Shown here: one piece after another, positions 17,191 through 25,247 of the stretch | Layout of the letters: each line of letters starts with the position of its first letter | Numbering within the stretch: the first letter of the stretch is position 1 | From: Syntrophaceae bacterium UBA6087 | GTDB lineage: Bacteria; Desulfobacterota; Desulfomonilia; UBA1062 | Direction: 5' to 3' | Length of the DNA stretch: 64,000 bases | NCBI GenBank assembly: GCA_002448235.1 | Contig: DIXF01000002.1 | Span: 1-64,000, forward strand | The notes under the pieces: model-generated | Seen by the model: the letters and a program-made list of their open reading frames with translations, nothing else | Told to the model about the DNA's origin: nothing | The model's database searches: none | Made by a program: the position numbers and the translations under genes

Positions 17191-17240
17191 AAGGGATATC
17201 CCTTGATAAGTTTACATGATTCTTTTATCCTAGAATCATG
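17191..17240 (+). promoter_or_regulatory. Promoter with two dyads upstream of the TolC-family gene
   Basis: TTGATA (17203-17208) and TATCCT (17226-17231), spaced by 17 bases, form a plausible promoter. AAGGGATATCCCTT (17191-17204) is a 14-base perfect palindrome touching the -35 box. CATGATTCT (17215-17223) with AGAATCATG (17232-17240) is a 9-base dyad around the -10 box. Two symmetric sites on one promoter suggest tight regulation of the downstream outer-membrane gene. Confidence 0.55.
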
Positions 17241-17356
17241 GTTGATTATTCGAATACCGGGTTGAAGGCCGTGAACGGTCATGCCCCGGCCGGTACTTCT
17301 GTAGAGAGCCGGCCCCGGCGCAGCACGGTAGATGTTTGAGACAGGGGAGGGTTGCC

Positions 17357-18655
17357 GTGATCAGGAAGATTCTCGTTGCAATAGTCGCTGCTTTTTTCAT
17401 GGGTGTATCCACGGGGTATGCTGCAGATATTCTTACCCTGGAAGAATCCATCGATATCGCACTGAAGAACAACCCCCAGATCAAGGCCCAGAACGAGAAT
17501 GTCTATGGAAGGCTCATGCAGAAGCGCTCTGCCTTTGCCGACATGCTGCCCGAAGTAAATCTCGATTACTCGTATACCAGGCTGAACGAGGAACCCCTCA
17601 TGACCATCCAGATCCCCCCGGCCGTTACGCCCAGCGACATTCCCGTCGGCAAGAAAGACAACTACCGATTCTCCGTTTCTGCAACGCAGCCGCTCTATAC
17701 GGGAGGCGCCCTGTACAACGCATACAAGGTGGCAGGCAACACCTACCAGGCAGCCGACCTGGGCAGGGTGTCGACGATACGCGACCTCAAGCGCCAGATG
17801 ATTCAAGGCTATTACGGATTGATCCAGGCACGGCAGACACTGGAAGTCGCACGGAGCGCGTCCGCCTCGATCAAATCTCACCTCGACGTTGCCAACGCCT
17901 TTTTCGGCCAGGGCATGATCCCGAAAAACGATCTGCTGGAGGCCGAGGTCCGGTATGCCCAGAGCCTGCAGAATCTCATCCAGGCTGAAAATGCGGCACG
18001 GCTCGCCGAATCCAATCTGAACCAGCTCATGGGGCGCGACCTCTCGATCCCCATCGTGACCGGTCTGGAAGTTCCCATGCCCGATCTTACCCGGAACCTG
18101 GATGAATCCACGCAGACAGCATTAACGAACAGGCAGGAGCTCAAGATTACCGAGCTCAGGCTCGACAGTGCGAACAAGGGGATATCAATCTCCCGCTCCG
18201 GCTACCTGCCGACCGTTGCAGCGACGGCCACCTACAGAAGAGAAGGCGAAGACCCGGACGCAGAAGAAGACGTCTGGTCTCTTGGCGTGGGCCTGACCTG
18301 GAACATTTTCCGGGGAGGCTTCACTTATTTCGACGTTTCTCGAGCGAGGGCGGACAGAAATCAGCTCAGCTATATCCTTCAGTCCCAGAAAAACCAGGTC
18401 GGCCTCGAGGTGAAAAACTACTACCTCTCGGCCGAGGAGGCGAAGGCCAGGACAGCAGTCGCGGAACAGGCCATCGGCCAGGCCAGAGAGAACTTGAGGA
18501 TTCAGAAAGACCGCTACAACCTCCAGGTAGCCACGACAACGGACGTTCTGGATGCGGAATCGCTGCTCGACCAGGCCAGAATGAACTATATCTCTGCACG
18601 CACGGATTACGTAACATCGATCGCCGCCTTGCGGGCAGCCATGGGGGATCTGTAA
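17357..18655 (+). CDS. TolC-family outer membrane efflux protein
   Basis: A 432-aa outer membrane factor: trimeric channel subunits for type I secretion or RND efflux. The signal peptide IRKILVAIVAAFFMGVSTGYA is followed by LTLEESIDIALKNNPQIK, the hallmark TolC start. Two repeated coiled-coil/beta halves follow, with ALTNRQELKITELRLDSANKGI opening the second, and a C-terminal NYISARTDYVTSIAALRAAMGDL helix. The GTG at 17357 has AGGGGAGG six bases upstream; the frame extends 7 codons further but that start would overlap the ribosome site. No membrane-fusion or pump genes are adjacent, so its inner-membrane partner is elsewhere. Confidence 0.88.
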   Translation: MIRKILVAIVAAFFMGVSTGYAADILTLEESIDIALKNNPQIKAQNENVYGRLMQKRSAFADMLPEVNLDYSYTRLNEEPLMTIQIPPAVTPSDIPVGKKDNYRFSVSATQPLYTGGALYNAYKVAGNTYQAADLGRVSTIRDLKRQMIQGYYGLIQARQTLEVARSASASIKSHLDVANAFFGQGMIPKNDLLEAEVRYAQSLQNLIQAENAARLAESNLNQLMGRDLSIPIVTGLEVPMPDLTRNLDESTQTALTNRQELKITELRLDSANKGISISRSGYLPTVAATATYRREGEDPDAEEDVWSLGVGLTWNIFRGGFTYFDVSRARADRNQLSYILQSQKNQVGLEVKNYYLSAEEAKARTAVAEQAIGQARENLRIQKDRYNLQVATTTDVLDAESLLDQARMNYISARTDYVTSIAALRAAMGDL

Positions 18656-18912
18656 ATCCCGGCCCCTTTGCAATGTCGTGTCCTTGCTATAAGCTTATTG
18701 CGGTCAAAGAAGTGAGGTATTCATGCGCCTCAAGTGATCCTTCACGCGCGTAAGCGGCTCGGGGAAACATCCTTACTCACCAATTGTTTTTTTATACCCT
18801 GAAGATAGCGTACATCCTTTATAATTCCTCGTGGGTACATACCAAAAGACCGTCTCCGGGAAATGAATCACTGTATTGAATTCGCTCTGCCGACTGTGTT
18901 AACCAAGGGATC
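18656..18912. other. Intergenic region with an isolated -10 box
   Basis: No gene is seen. A perfect TATAAT at 18820-18825 lies about 85 bases before the next start codon, but no good -35 box is found 16-18 bases upstream. Confidence 0.4.
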
Positions 18913-20562
18913 ATGAATACGAAGCTCACACTGAAAAAAGACCTGGGGAAGGTCCTTCAATCCACACCCGCCGAGCGGGCGCGGGCTGTCATCGACTCGC
19001 CCCATACACGAGAGATATTGGAAAAGCTTTCCCCTCAGGAAACATATCTGATCCTCAAGGAGGCCTGGGGCTCCGACAGCCAGATCCTCATGCAGTACGT
19101 CACGCCGGAGACCATCACCCGGTGCATCGATATGGACTGCTGGGACAAGGACAGCATCTCCCTTGAGGGGCTGCTCGACTGGCTCTGGGAAATCTATAAC
19201 TCATCGATAGATACACTGCAGGACGCACTGGAGGCCATCGACCTCGATCTCATCATCCTTCTCTACCAGTCGTATATCGATGTCGTCCAGGTAGTTCCGA
19301 CGGATGAGGGCATAGACGATATCCTCGATCAGGGATACGAGACCTTTGACGACATCTACTACTTCCTCTTCCGCGTGGAGGACGAGAAAGTCCAGCTCCT
19401 CAAGGATATGCTGGGTCTCATGTTCGCGCAGCACCAGAACACCTATTACTCCATCATGGAAGGGGTGATCTGGGAGCTGAGGTCATCCGTGGAGGAAAGC
19501 GTGTACGAGCGCAGGAGCTTACGGCTCATGGAGATAGGGTTTCCTCCTCCGGACGAGGCCATGAGCATCTACCAGCGCACCCAGACCAGGAAGCTCCTCA
19601 ATACCGGCATCCGCAAGGACAAGGTACCTATTGTGGACAAGGAGCAGGAATTCCTCCCGGCGCTCTACATGGAGCACCTGTCGGAGAATACCGGGCTGAT
19701 CGTAACGACCTTGGCCGAGACCCCGCCCCGGACCCGCGAGCGGTTTATCTTCGAGATGATTTACCTCGCAAACAAGATCATCATGGCCGATTACCGGCCC
19801 CTCAACGAGGTCGACGGCATGAAAGACAGCATGGGCAAGGCGAGCTCCCTGGTGTCCCTGGGCCTTGCCGTGGCCATGAAGGCTCAGTCGCGAAGCGCAG
19901 CCGAAGTGCTCGAAGACATGAATGCCGAGACGCTGTTTTCCCTGGGCTATAATTCCGTCCAGGACCAGAAGAGCAGGCTTAAGCAGCTCCTGCACCACAC
20001 GCCCTTGAGCATGATACCGCAAACGTTGACCGGCTTTGTCGAGGGACTGATGAAAAAGCGCCCCCTGTACAAGAGTGAAGAGTTTTCATCCATGGAGCAG
20101 CTCGAAGAGGTGACGCGCGATATCGACCGGATCGAGGCCATGGCCGTCATTCTTGATCGCCTCGGATGGGAGAAGGCTCAAGGGGCCTTCCCGGACACCA
20201 ATACCGGGAGTGAGCCGGACATGGAAGCGATCGTCCTCACCTCCCTTGCACGGAACTCGCTCACGGGTGATCTCAATTTCGAGCCTCTTGCCCGGCAAGA
20301 ACTCATTGACTTCGTACGGAAGACAACAGAGGTCTCCGCTGCCGGCAAGCGCCTGCTGAAACACGAGTTCAAAGACGATCTTATCGGTTTCCTGGGTTCG
20401 ATCGGCACGCAGCTTTCAGAAGTCCTGATCGGAGAAACCGCCGGCATTCTGCTGAAGCGTTTCGAAGACGAGCTCTCGGGCATCGCCGATATCGAGGAGA
20501 TCGAGCCGAGGTATATCACCTGCTTCGTGGTCGGTTTGGAGAACCCCGCTACAGCAGATTAA
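18913..20562 (+). CDS. DUF6178-like protein of unknown function
   Basis: A 549-aa, acidic, mostly alpha-helical protein with no signal peptide, no membrane span and no catalytic motif I recognise. The N-terminal stretch LGKVLQSTPAERARAVIDSP, followed by a run of LSPQETYLILKEAWG and LMQYVTPETITRCIDMDCWDKD, resembles the DUF6178 family known from Desulfobacterota; this assignment is from memory and moderate. Helical repeat-like segments continue throughout. The ribosome site (AAGGGATC) is weak. It stands alone between the TolC-family gene and the convergent pdxR. Function unknown. Confidence 0.65.
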   Translation: MNTKLTLKKDLGKVLQSTPAERARAVIDSPHTREILEKLSPQETYLILKEAWGSDSQILMQYVTPETITRCIDMDCWDKDSISLEGLLDWLWEIYNSSIDTLQDALEAIDLDLIILLYQSYIDVVQVVPTDEGIDDILDQGYETFDDIYYFLFRVEDEKVQLLKDMLGLMFAQHQNTYYSIMEGVIWELRSSVEESVYERRSLRLMEIGFPPPDEAMSIYQRTQTRKLLNTGIRKDKVPIVDKEQEFLPALYMEHLSENTGLIVTTLAETPPRTRERFIFEMIYLANKIIMADYRPLNEVDGMKDSMGKASSLVSLGLAVAMKAQSRSAAEVLEDMNAETLFSLGYNSVQDQKSRLKQLLHHTPLSMIPQTLTGFVEGLMKKRPLYKSEEFSSMEQLEEVTRDIDRIEAMAVILDRLGWEKAQGAFPDTNTGSEPDMEAIVLTSLARNSLTGDLNFEPLARQELIDFVRKTTEVSAAGKRLLKHEFKDDLIGFLGSIGTQLSEVLIGETAGILLKRFEDELSGIADIEEIEPRYITCFVVGLENPATAD

Positions 20563-21787
20563 TGAGCATGGGGCTGCCGACCCCCTTCAGGCGCGACAGC
20601 ACCTTCCCGGCGGCTGACGGGAAGTCTGCGCCGGAGGGCCGCAGGAGCGAGATGCGCACATGGTTTGCCCACTTCAGTCCGTAGATGTCGCCCGGCGTCA
20701 CCTTGATACCCTCATGAAAAAGTTGATCCATGAATATCCTTCCCGGCATCGGGGTCTCGACCCACAGACATATCCCCTGAGAGGAAATTCCGAACGTATC
20801 GGCCAGGTAACTCCGGCGCGAACAGAGCTCTGACTTGAGGTTTGCGGTGTGCGCCGTGAAGTCGGCCGAAGACATCAGGGTGTGAAGCATGCGCTGGATC
20901 AGGCTGGATATGGAGAGATCGTTTATCTCCTTGAGACGGATGACTGTTTCGAGGATGTCTTGAGGAAAGAGGGAAAACCCGATCCTCAGGCCCGGGCCCA
21001 AGGTATTCGAGAGGCTCTTGGTGTAAATCACCCGATCCGCCTTGTCCATTGATTTAAGCGGTGGGAGGCCGAGAAGTTCAGAGATCGGGTCGTCTTCCAT
21101 AATGTAAAATCCGTATTCCCGGGCGATATCCAGGAGCTTTTCCCGCAGCTCGGGGGGGATGGAGAGCCCGGTGGGGAAATGACCCTGCGGCATTGTATAC
21201 AGCAGCGAGATCCGGTCGTCTTTCAATTCATCGAGGGCTTTTTCGTTCGCGATGGCGGGGATGGTTTTAATCACCGCTCCCAGAGATTCGAATATCCTGA
21301 CGGCGCCCTGGTAGCAGGGGTCTTCTACCGCAACGACGTCTCCGGGCTTGAGCAGGGCCATTCCTGCGAGGAACAGGGCCTGCTGAGATCCCGCCGTGAC
21401 CAGGGGAAGCGAGGTGACGCCCAGGGTGCCGAGCCATTCCCCGGCCTTGGCCCGGAGCGGCTCATAGCCAAGGGGAGGATCGTATTCAGTGAGCCCCTCC
21501 AAAGGAAGCGAGAGGTATTTTGCTGTCCAGAGAAGCATCTCGTCGGGCGGGCCGATAGTTGCCATATCCACATGGCCTTTTGATGAAAATGACCGCACAT
21601 AGGTGCCTGCCCCCTGCCTGATGGCGATGAGCCCCATCTCTTTCAGGAGTAGATAGACGTTCCTGGCGGTAACGAGGCTGATATTTTCCTGCAGGGCGAG
21701 CTCTCTCACCCCGGGTAGCCGGTCCCCCGGCTTTCTGTTCTTGGTGATATCTTCTGCCAGCCTCTGTGCGATATCCTTGTACTGCAT
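20549..21787 (-). CDS. pdxR: MocR/GntR-type regulator, probable PdxR
   Basis: A 412-aa fusion of a GntR winged helix (residues ~5-70, KPGDRLPGVRELALQENISLVTARNVYLLLKE) to a fold-type I aminotransferase-like domain that binds PLP; the Schiff-base lysine is in IYTKSLSNTLGPGLRIGF. Divergent placement 89 bp from pdxST strongly suggests a PdxR that activates PLP synthesis when PLP is scarce and represses itself. AGGGAGAGGAT precedes the chosen ATG; longer in-frame starts would run into the shared promoter. The 3' end overlaps the end of the DUF6178-like gene by 14 bases in convergent orientation. Confidence 0.87.
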   Translation of the reverse strand: MQYKDIAQRLAEDITKNRKPGDRLPGVRELALQENISLVTARNVYLLLKEMGLIAIRQGAGTYVRSFSSKGHVDMATIGPPDEMLLWTAKYLSLPLEGLTEYDPPLGYEPLRAKAGEWLGTLGVTSLPLVTAGSQQALFLAGMALLKPGDVVAVEDPCYQGAVRIFESLGAVIKTIPAIANEKALDELKDDRISLLYTMPQGHFPTGLSIPPELREKLLDIAREYGFYIMEDDPISELLGLPPLKSMDKADRVIYTKSLSNTLGPGLRIGFSLFPQDILETVIRLKEINDLSISSLIQRMLHTLMSSADFTAHTANLKSELCSRRSYLADTFGISSQGICLWVETPMPGRIFMDQLFHEGIKVTPGDIYGLKWANHVRISLLRPSGADFPSAAGKVLSRLKGVGSPMLINLL

Positions 21788-21817
21788 ATCCTCTCCCTTG
21801 ACATTATCCATAAAATA

Positions 21818-21861
21818 TATAACACTTGCTGAAAAGAATATTAATTGTTCTATAACAATTA
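21818..21861. promoter_or_regulatory. Likely PdxR operator and pdxS promoter region
   Basis: The heptamer TATAACA occurs at 21818-21824 and 21851-21857, 33 bp apart (about three helical turns), as MocR regulators often need direct repeats. The second copy lies within a perfect dyad TAATTGTT-CTAT-AACAATTA (21842-21861). TTGCTG (21826-21831) and CTATAA (21850-21855) could be the pdxS promoter. Confidence 0.55.
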
Positions 21862-21876
21862 TAGCGGAGGATCTCA

Positions 21877-22761
21877 ATGAATACTGAAGAGAAAAATCTG
21901 GTGAACAGAGGCCTTGCACAGATGCTCAAAGGCGGGGTCATCATGGACGTGACGACCCCTGATCAGGCACGGATTGCAGAAGATGCAGGCGCCGTGGCCG
22001 TCATGGCGCTCGAGCGCGTACCTGCCGACATACGAAAACAGGGAGGCGTTGCCCGTATGACGGATCCCACCATAATCAAAGCCATACAGTCGTCGGTGAC
22101 CATCCCGGTCATGGCAAAGGTGCGGATCGGGCATTTCATGGAAGCGCGTATACTGGAAGCGCTTGAGGTCGACTACATCGACGAGAGCGAGGTGCTGACC
22201 CCTGCGGACGAATCCCATCATATCAACAAGCATGATTTTAAGATCCCATTCGTCTGCGGATGCAGAGACTTGGGCGAGGCCTTGCGGAGGATATCCGAAG
22301 GCGCAAGCATGATCAGGACAAAGGGCGAAGCCGGGACCGGCAATGTGGTTGAGGCGGTCAGGCATATGCGCACACTCATGCAGGACATTTCGCGCGTAAC
22401 TGCGATGAGCATCGACGAGCTCCCCGCCTGCGCGAAAGAGCTTGGGAGCTCTTTAGAGCTGCTCCGGGAAGTAAAGCAGCTGGGCAGGCTGCCGGTGGTA
22501 AACTTCGCGGCAGGAGGGATCGCAACGCCGGCTGATGCAGCGCTCATGATGCATCTCGGTGCGGACGGAGTTTTTGTCGGCTCCGGTATCTTCAAGGCAC
22601 AGAACCCTTCACGGGTCGCAAAAGCGATCGTTGAGGCAACGACTCACTTCGACGACCCCGTGGTCCTCGCATCGGTTTCCGAAAACCTCGGCAGCGCCAT
22701 GGAAGGCATCGAAATTCCTTCCCTCTCCCAGGACAAGCTTCTCGCTTCAAGAGGATGGTGA
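21877..22761 (+). CDS. pdxS: Pyridoxal 5'-phosphate synthase, synthase subunit PdxS
   Basis: A 294-aa TIM-barrel subunit of the DXP-independent PLP synthase, which condenses ribose 5-phosphate, glyceraldehyde 3-phosphate and ammonia supplied by PdxT. Highly conserved segments include GLAQMLKGGVIMDVTTPDQA, the catalytic lysines in PVMAKVRIGH and IRTKGEAGTGN, and NFAAGGIATPADAALMM with DGVFVGSGIFK. Strong site (AGCGGAGG) before the ATG. Stop overlaps the pdxT start (TGATG), so the two subunits are translationally coupled. Probably controlled by the divergent PdxR. Confidence 0.97.
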   Translation: MNTEEKNLVNRGLAQMLKGGVIMDVTTPDQARIAEDAGAVAVMALERVPADIRKQGGVARMTDPTIIKAIQSSVTIPVMAKVRIGHFMEARILEALEVDYIDESEVLTPADESHHINKHDFKIPFVCGCRDLGEALRRISEGASMIRTKGEAGTGNVVEAVRHMRTLMQDISRVTAMSIDELPACAKELGSSLELLREVKQLGRLPVVNFAAGGIATPADAALMMHLGADGVFVGSGIFKAQNPSRVAKAIVEATTHFDDPVVLASVSENLGSAMEGIEIPSLSQDKLLASRGW

Positions 22762-23336
22762 TGATCGGAATTCTCGGGCTTCAGGGAGACGTATCAGAGC
22801 ACCGCTCTTATCTGCTCTCGCGATATCCTTCCATCAGAATCGTCAAGAAACCCTCGGATCTTATAGGGATCCAGGGACTCGTTCTGCCCGGAGGCGAAAG
22901 CACCACGATGACAAAGCTCATCAGAAGCTCTGGTCTTGAAGACCCGGTGCGGACGCTCCTCCTGCAGGGCCTTCCTGTCTGGGGTACCTGCGCCGGGACG
23001 ATACTGCTCAGCAGGGGCGGAATCTGGCCCGTGGTTGAAGCTGAAGTGGAGAGAAACGCCTACGGCACACAGCTTCACAGTCGCGTTGCCCGGGGTAGAA
23101 TCGCCGGAAAAGACGTCTTCATACCCATGGTATTCATCCGGGCGCCGAAGATCGTCCACGTCTCGAATAATGTCGAGATACTCGCCCTCGATGAGGGGAA
23201 TATCGTTGCAGTCAGACAGGGCAATGCCATCCTCACGACGTTCCATCCCGAACTCACTCCCGATGAACCGCTCTTTGTCGATCTCTTTCTCAATGCCGTG
23301 ACAGGAAGCAGGCCACCTTCGTCTATGAAAAACTAA
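22761..23336 (+). CDS. pdxT: Pyridoxal 5'-phosphate synthase, glutaminase subunit PdxT
   Basis: A 191-aa class I glutaminase that hydrolyses glutamine and channels ammonia into PdxS. It has IGILGLQGDVSEH at the N-terminus, LPGGESTTM, the nucleophile Cys in VWGTCAGTILL, and the catalytic His-Glu in TFHPELTPD. The ATG at 22761 is preferred because GAGG ends six bases upstream and it overlaps the pdxS stop; the ATG at 22755 would add two residues. Second gene of pdxST. Confidence 0.96.
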   Translation: MIGILGLQGDVSEHRSYLLSRYPSIRIVKKPSDLIGIQGLVLPGGESTTMTKLIRSSGLEDPVRTLLLQGLPVWGTCAGTILLSRGGIWPVVEAEVERNAYGTQLHSRVARGRIAGKDVFIPMVFIRAPKIVHVSNNVEILALDEGNIVAVRQGNAILTTFHPELTPDEPLFVDLFLNAVTGSRPPSSMKN

Positions 23337-23424
23337 GACCCGGCTGCATACCCGGTCGGCAACGGGAGTGCGGCATGTCCGTAATCAATTCAAACTATCA
23401 TTTCATTACACATTAATACCGGGA

Positions 23425-23534
23425 TTGATTTTTCCTATCTGGTCGTTATTATTATATTATCTTTTTCTTGCAGAACATGCTGCAATGGACAGAAAGTCAG
23501 TGGCCCACTAGCGGTACACACCGGTGAGAGGTGT
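23425..23534 (+). promoter_or_regulatory. Leader of the PilZ gene with several small hairpins
   Basis: A weak promoter candidate, TTGATT (23425-23430) with ATTATT (23448-23453), is followed by three short dyads: TTGCAG-AACATG-CTGCAA (23468-23485), AGTGG/CCACT near 23499-23510, and ACACC/GGTGT (23518-23534). The last encloses the GAGAGG ribosome site, so start access could be structure-dependent. Confidence 0.35.
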
Positions 23535-23537
23535 CAT

Positions 23538-23843
23538 ATGCCGAACAGAAGATCCGATGTCCGGGTCATGGTAACGGGAAAGCTCGACGCCGTCATTACC
23601 TACTCGGATACCTTGTCCCATGCGGAAGGAGGGATGGTCTCCGATATGAGCAGTCATGGGATCTTCCTGAAGACTGATTCGCGTTTTAGTAAAGATGCTT
23701 ATGTTTCCATGAGGCTCGGGACAGACGGAATCATAGGAAAACCTCTTTGGGCGCAGGGGTTCGTTGTCAGGTCAGGGAAAGGAGGAGTGGGTATAAGACT
23801 CACCTATATCGATAAGGACATCGAGAAAGTCCTTTCCCACTGA
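23538..23843 (+). CDS. PilZ domain protein
   Basis: A 101-aa single-domain PilZ protein, a probable c-di-GMP receptor. The two c-di-GMP motifs are visible: RRSDVR at the N-terminus (RxxxR) and DMSSHG (D/NxSxxG) about 45 residues later, followed by the beta-barrel strands ending VVRSGKGGVGIRLTYID. No additional effector domain is present, so it would act by binding a partner. GAGAGG lies before the ATG inside a small hairpin. It converges with the FTR gene. Confidence 0.85.
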   Translation: MPNRRSDVRVMVTGKLDAVITYSDTLSHAEGGMVSDMSSHGIFLKTDSRFSKDAYVSMRLGTDGIIGKPLWAQGFVVRSGKGGVGIRLTYIDKDIEKVLSH

Positions 23844-23870
23844 TTCTTCAAAAACTTTTCCCCGGCCTCT

Positions 23871-24200
23871 TCACCGGTATTTGTCAGGAGGCCTTCTCTC
23901 AGGGACATAAACGTGGGGTCTGCTGTTTTCGTTCCACTCCCGGGAGACATAAAGAGCGCAGTAGCAGCTCCCATACTCGGCTACATCCGGAGCACGGTAC
24001 ACGCAGGGGCAGATGATGTCCTTGTCGGTCTCCTTATCCCCTGACGCGAGCCTGCACGGACAGGACATGTAGCCATAGCGGTCCTTGTTCAGCAGCAGCG
24101 ATCGGAGCAGCTCGAACACGAGATCCTTGTCCCTGTTGAAAAAATACCCTTTCGTTTCCTGGACATTCTTCAGCAATTCATGGAGGTCGGACTCGTCCAT
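23871..24200 (-). CDS. Ferredoxin:thioredoxin reductase catalytic subunit-like protein
   Basis: A 109-aa [4Fe-4S]/disulfide protein of the FTR beta family, which moves electrons from ferredoxin to a thioredoxin- or glutaredoxin-type disulfide. The conserved cysteine pattern is complete: SCPCR, CPCVYRAPDVAEYGSCYC. Cyanobacterial FTR also needs a variable subunit; none is present, as usual for anaerobes. The start at 24200 overlaps the stop of the upstream glutaredoxin-like gene (TGATG), which marks that protein as its likely redox partner. Confidence 0.9.
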   Translation of the reverse strand: MDESDLHELLKNVQETKGYFFNRDKDLVFELLRSLLLNKDRYGYMSCPCRLASGDKETDKDIICPCVYRAPDVAEYGSCYCALYVSREWNENSRPHVYVPERRPPDKYR

Positions 24201-24451
24201 CACAGTCCCAGAGCCTCCCTGATCTCATCTTCGCGAAATCCGATGATTACCCTGTCGCCGATAAGAATTGTGGGAAAGCTTAACCCGGGATTGTACTGCC
24301 TCACTTCATCGAGAACTTCCTGCCGGTTGTCTCCCTTGAGCGTATCCACATCCACGTAATCGTACCGGACTTCGTGACTGTTAAGAAACTTTTTGCATGC
24401 ATTGCAGTGACTGCAGGTACTCAGCGTGTATATCATTATCTTTGTTCCCAT
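24200..24451 (-). CDS. Glutaredoxin-family protein
   Basis: An 83-aa thioredoxin-fold protein with the active site STCSHCNACKKFL (CSHC), the cis-proline in LSFPTILIGDRVIIGF, and a C-terminal EIREAL helix. It matches small anaerobic glutaredoxins, which lack glutathione-specific features and are probably reduced by the co-encoded FTR. TGGAGG lies four bases before the ATG at 24451; a start 7 codons upstream would overlap it. First gene of a two-gene operon with overlapping stop and start. Confidence 0.88.
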   Translation of the reverse strand: MGTKIMIYTLSTCSHCNACKKFLNSHEVRYDYVDVDTLKGDNRQEVLDEVRQYNPGLSFPTILIGDRVIIGFREDEIREALGL

Positions 24452-24518
24452 ATTTCCTCCATTGACATACAATAATGGCGAGGCAGGGATTAATCAATGT
24501 CTTTGGCGTAAACGACCC

Positions 24519-24557
24519 TTAAAAACAAAAAGCCGGGGAATTTTACATCCCCCGGCT
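24519..24557 (-). terminator. Rho-independent terminator of the formate dehydrogenase operon
   Basis: AGCCGGGG (24531-24538) and CCCCGGCT (24550-24557) form an 8-bp stem. Read on the minus strand, the stem is followed by TTTTTGTTTTTAA (24531-24519). It lies 51 bp past the fdhI stop. Confidence 0.88.
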
Positions 24558-24607
24558 CGATCACACTCGATTGAAATATTTTTTATAGGCTTTATCAGAA
24601 ACTTTTT

Positions 24608-25246
24608 TTACGCTTCTTCTCCGCCTTTTCCCTCTTTCTCTGCAAGCCATTTGCCCTTGTGGGCCTCGCAGTATTCACGGGTTGCATATCCGTGGAACAT
24701 GATCTGCACGGTGCCGGGGTTGCCGAACGTGCCGAGGTAGAGGTGGATCACGAAGAATGACGCGATCACCACAACTGCCAGGGCATGCAGCATATAGGCA
24801 AACCGTGAAACGACCACCGGGAAGAGTGTCGGATCGAACATTACGATACCCGTTGCAATGATCAGGATCCCGAAGATGAACACGGCCCAGAAGAACATCT
24901 TCTGACCGGCATTGTACATGCCTGCCGGAGGCAGATTGTGGGCTTCCCAGAGGTAGCCGCCCGCCTGCTGTACCCACTTGACATCATCGGGTACGAACTT
25001 GACGTGCTTCCACCAGAAGATGCTCGCTGCCAGAAGCGAGAACGAGAACACCACGCCCGAGAAGATGTGCATCCACTTCATGGCATAGTGGCCACCCAGC
25101 ATGGCCGGGATGAAGGTGAAGCTGTGGAACATGAGACCCAAGCCCGTAAACAGGGCAAAGAGGCAGCTTCCGGCGAGGAGCCAGTGGACGATCCTTTCAT
25201 CCGCAGTGGTTACGTACACCATTCCTTCTCTCATATTACTGGACAT
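24608..25246 (-). CDS. fdhI: Formate dehydrogenase cytochrome b556 subunit (gamma)
   Basis: A 212-aa integral membrane di-haem cytochrome b of the FdnI/FdoI family that takes electrons from the iron-sulfur subunit to the quinone pool. Four hydrophobic helices are visible (for example IVHWLLAGSCLFALFTGLGLM, HIFSGVVFSFSLLAASIFWW, FWAVFIFGILIIATGIVMF, MLHALAVVVIASFFVIHLYLG), with haem-ligand histidines in RIVHWL, HYAMKWMH, MLHAL and VIHLY. The start at 25246 follows AGGGGGTGAGTGAG and lies one base after the FdhH stop; an upstream frame extension would overlap that gene. The highly charged C-terminus ends EKEGKGGEEA. Last gene of the operon, followed by a terminator. Confidence 0.93.
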   Translation of the reverse strand: MSSNMREGMVYVTTADERIVHWLLAGSCLFALFTGLGLMFHSFTFIPAMLGGHYAMKWMHIFSGVVFSFSLLAASIFWWKHVKFVPDDVKWVQQAGGYLWEAHNLPPAGMYNAGQKMFFWAVFIFGILIIATGIVMFDPTLFPVVVSRFAYMLHALAVVVIASFFVIHLYLGTFGNPGTVQIMFHGYATREYCEAHKGKWLAEKEGKGGEEA

Positions 25247-25247
25247 C

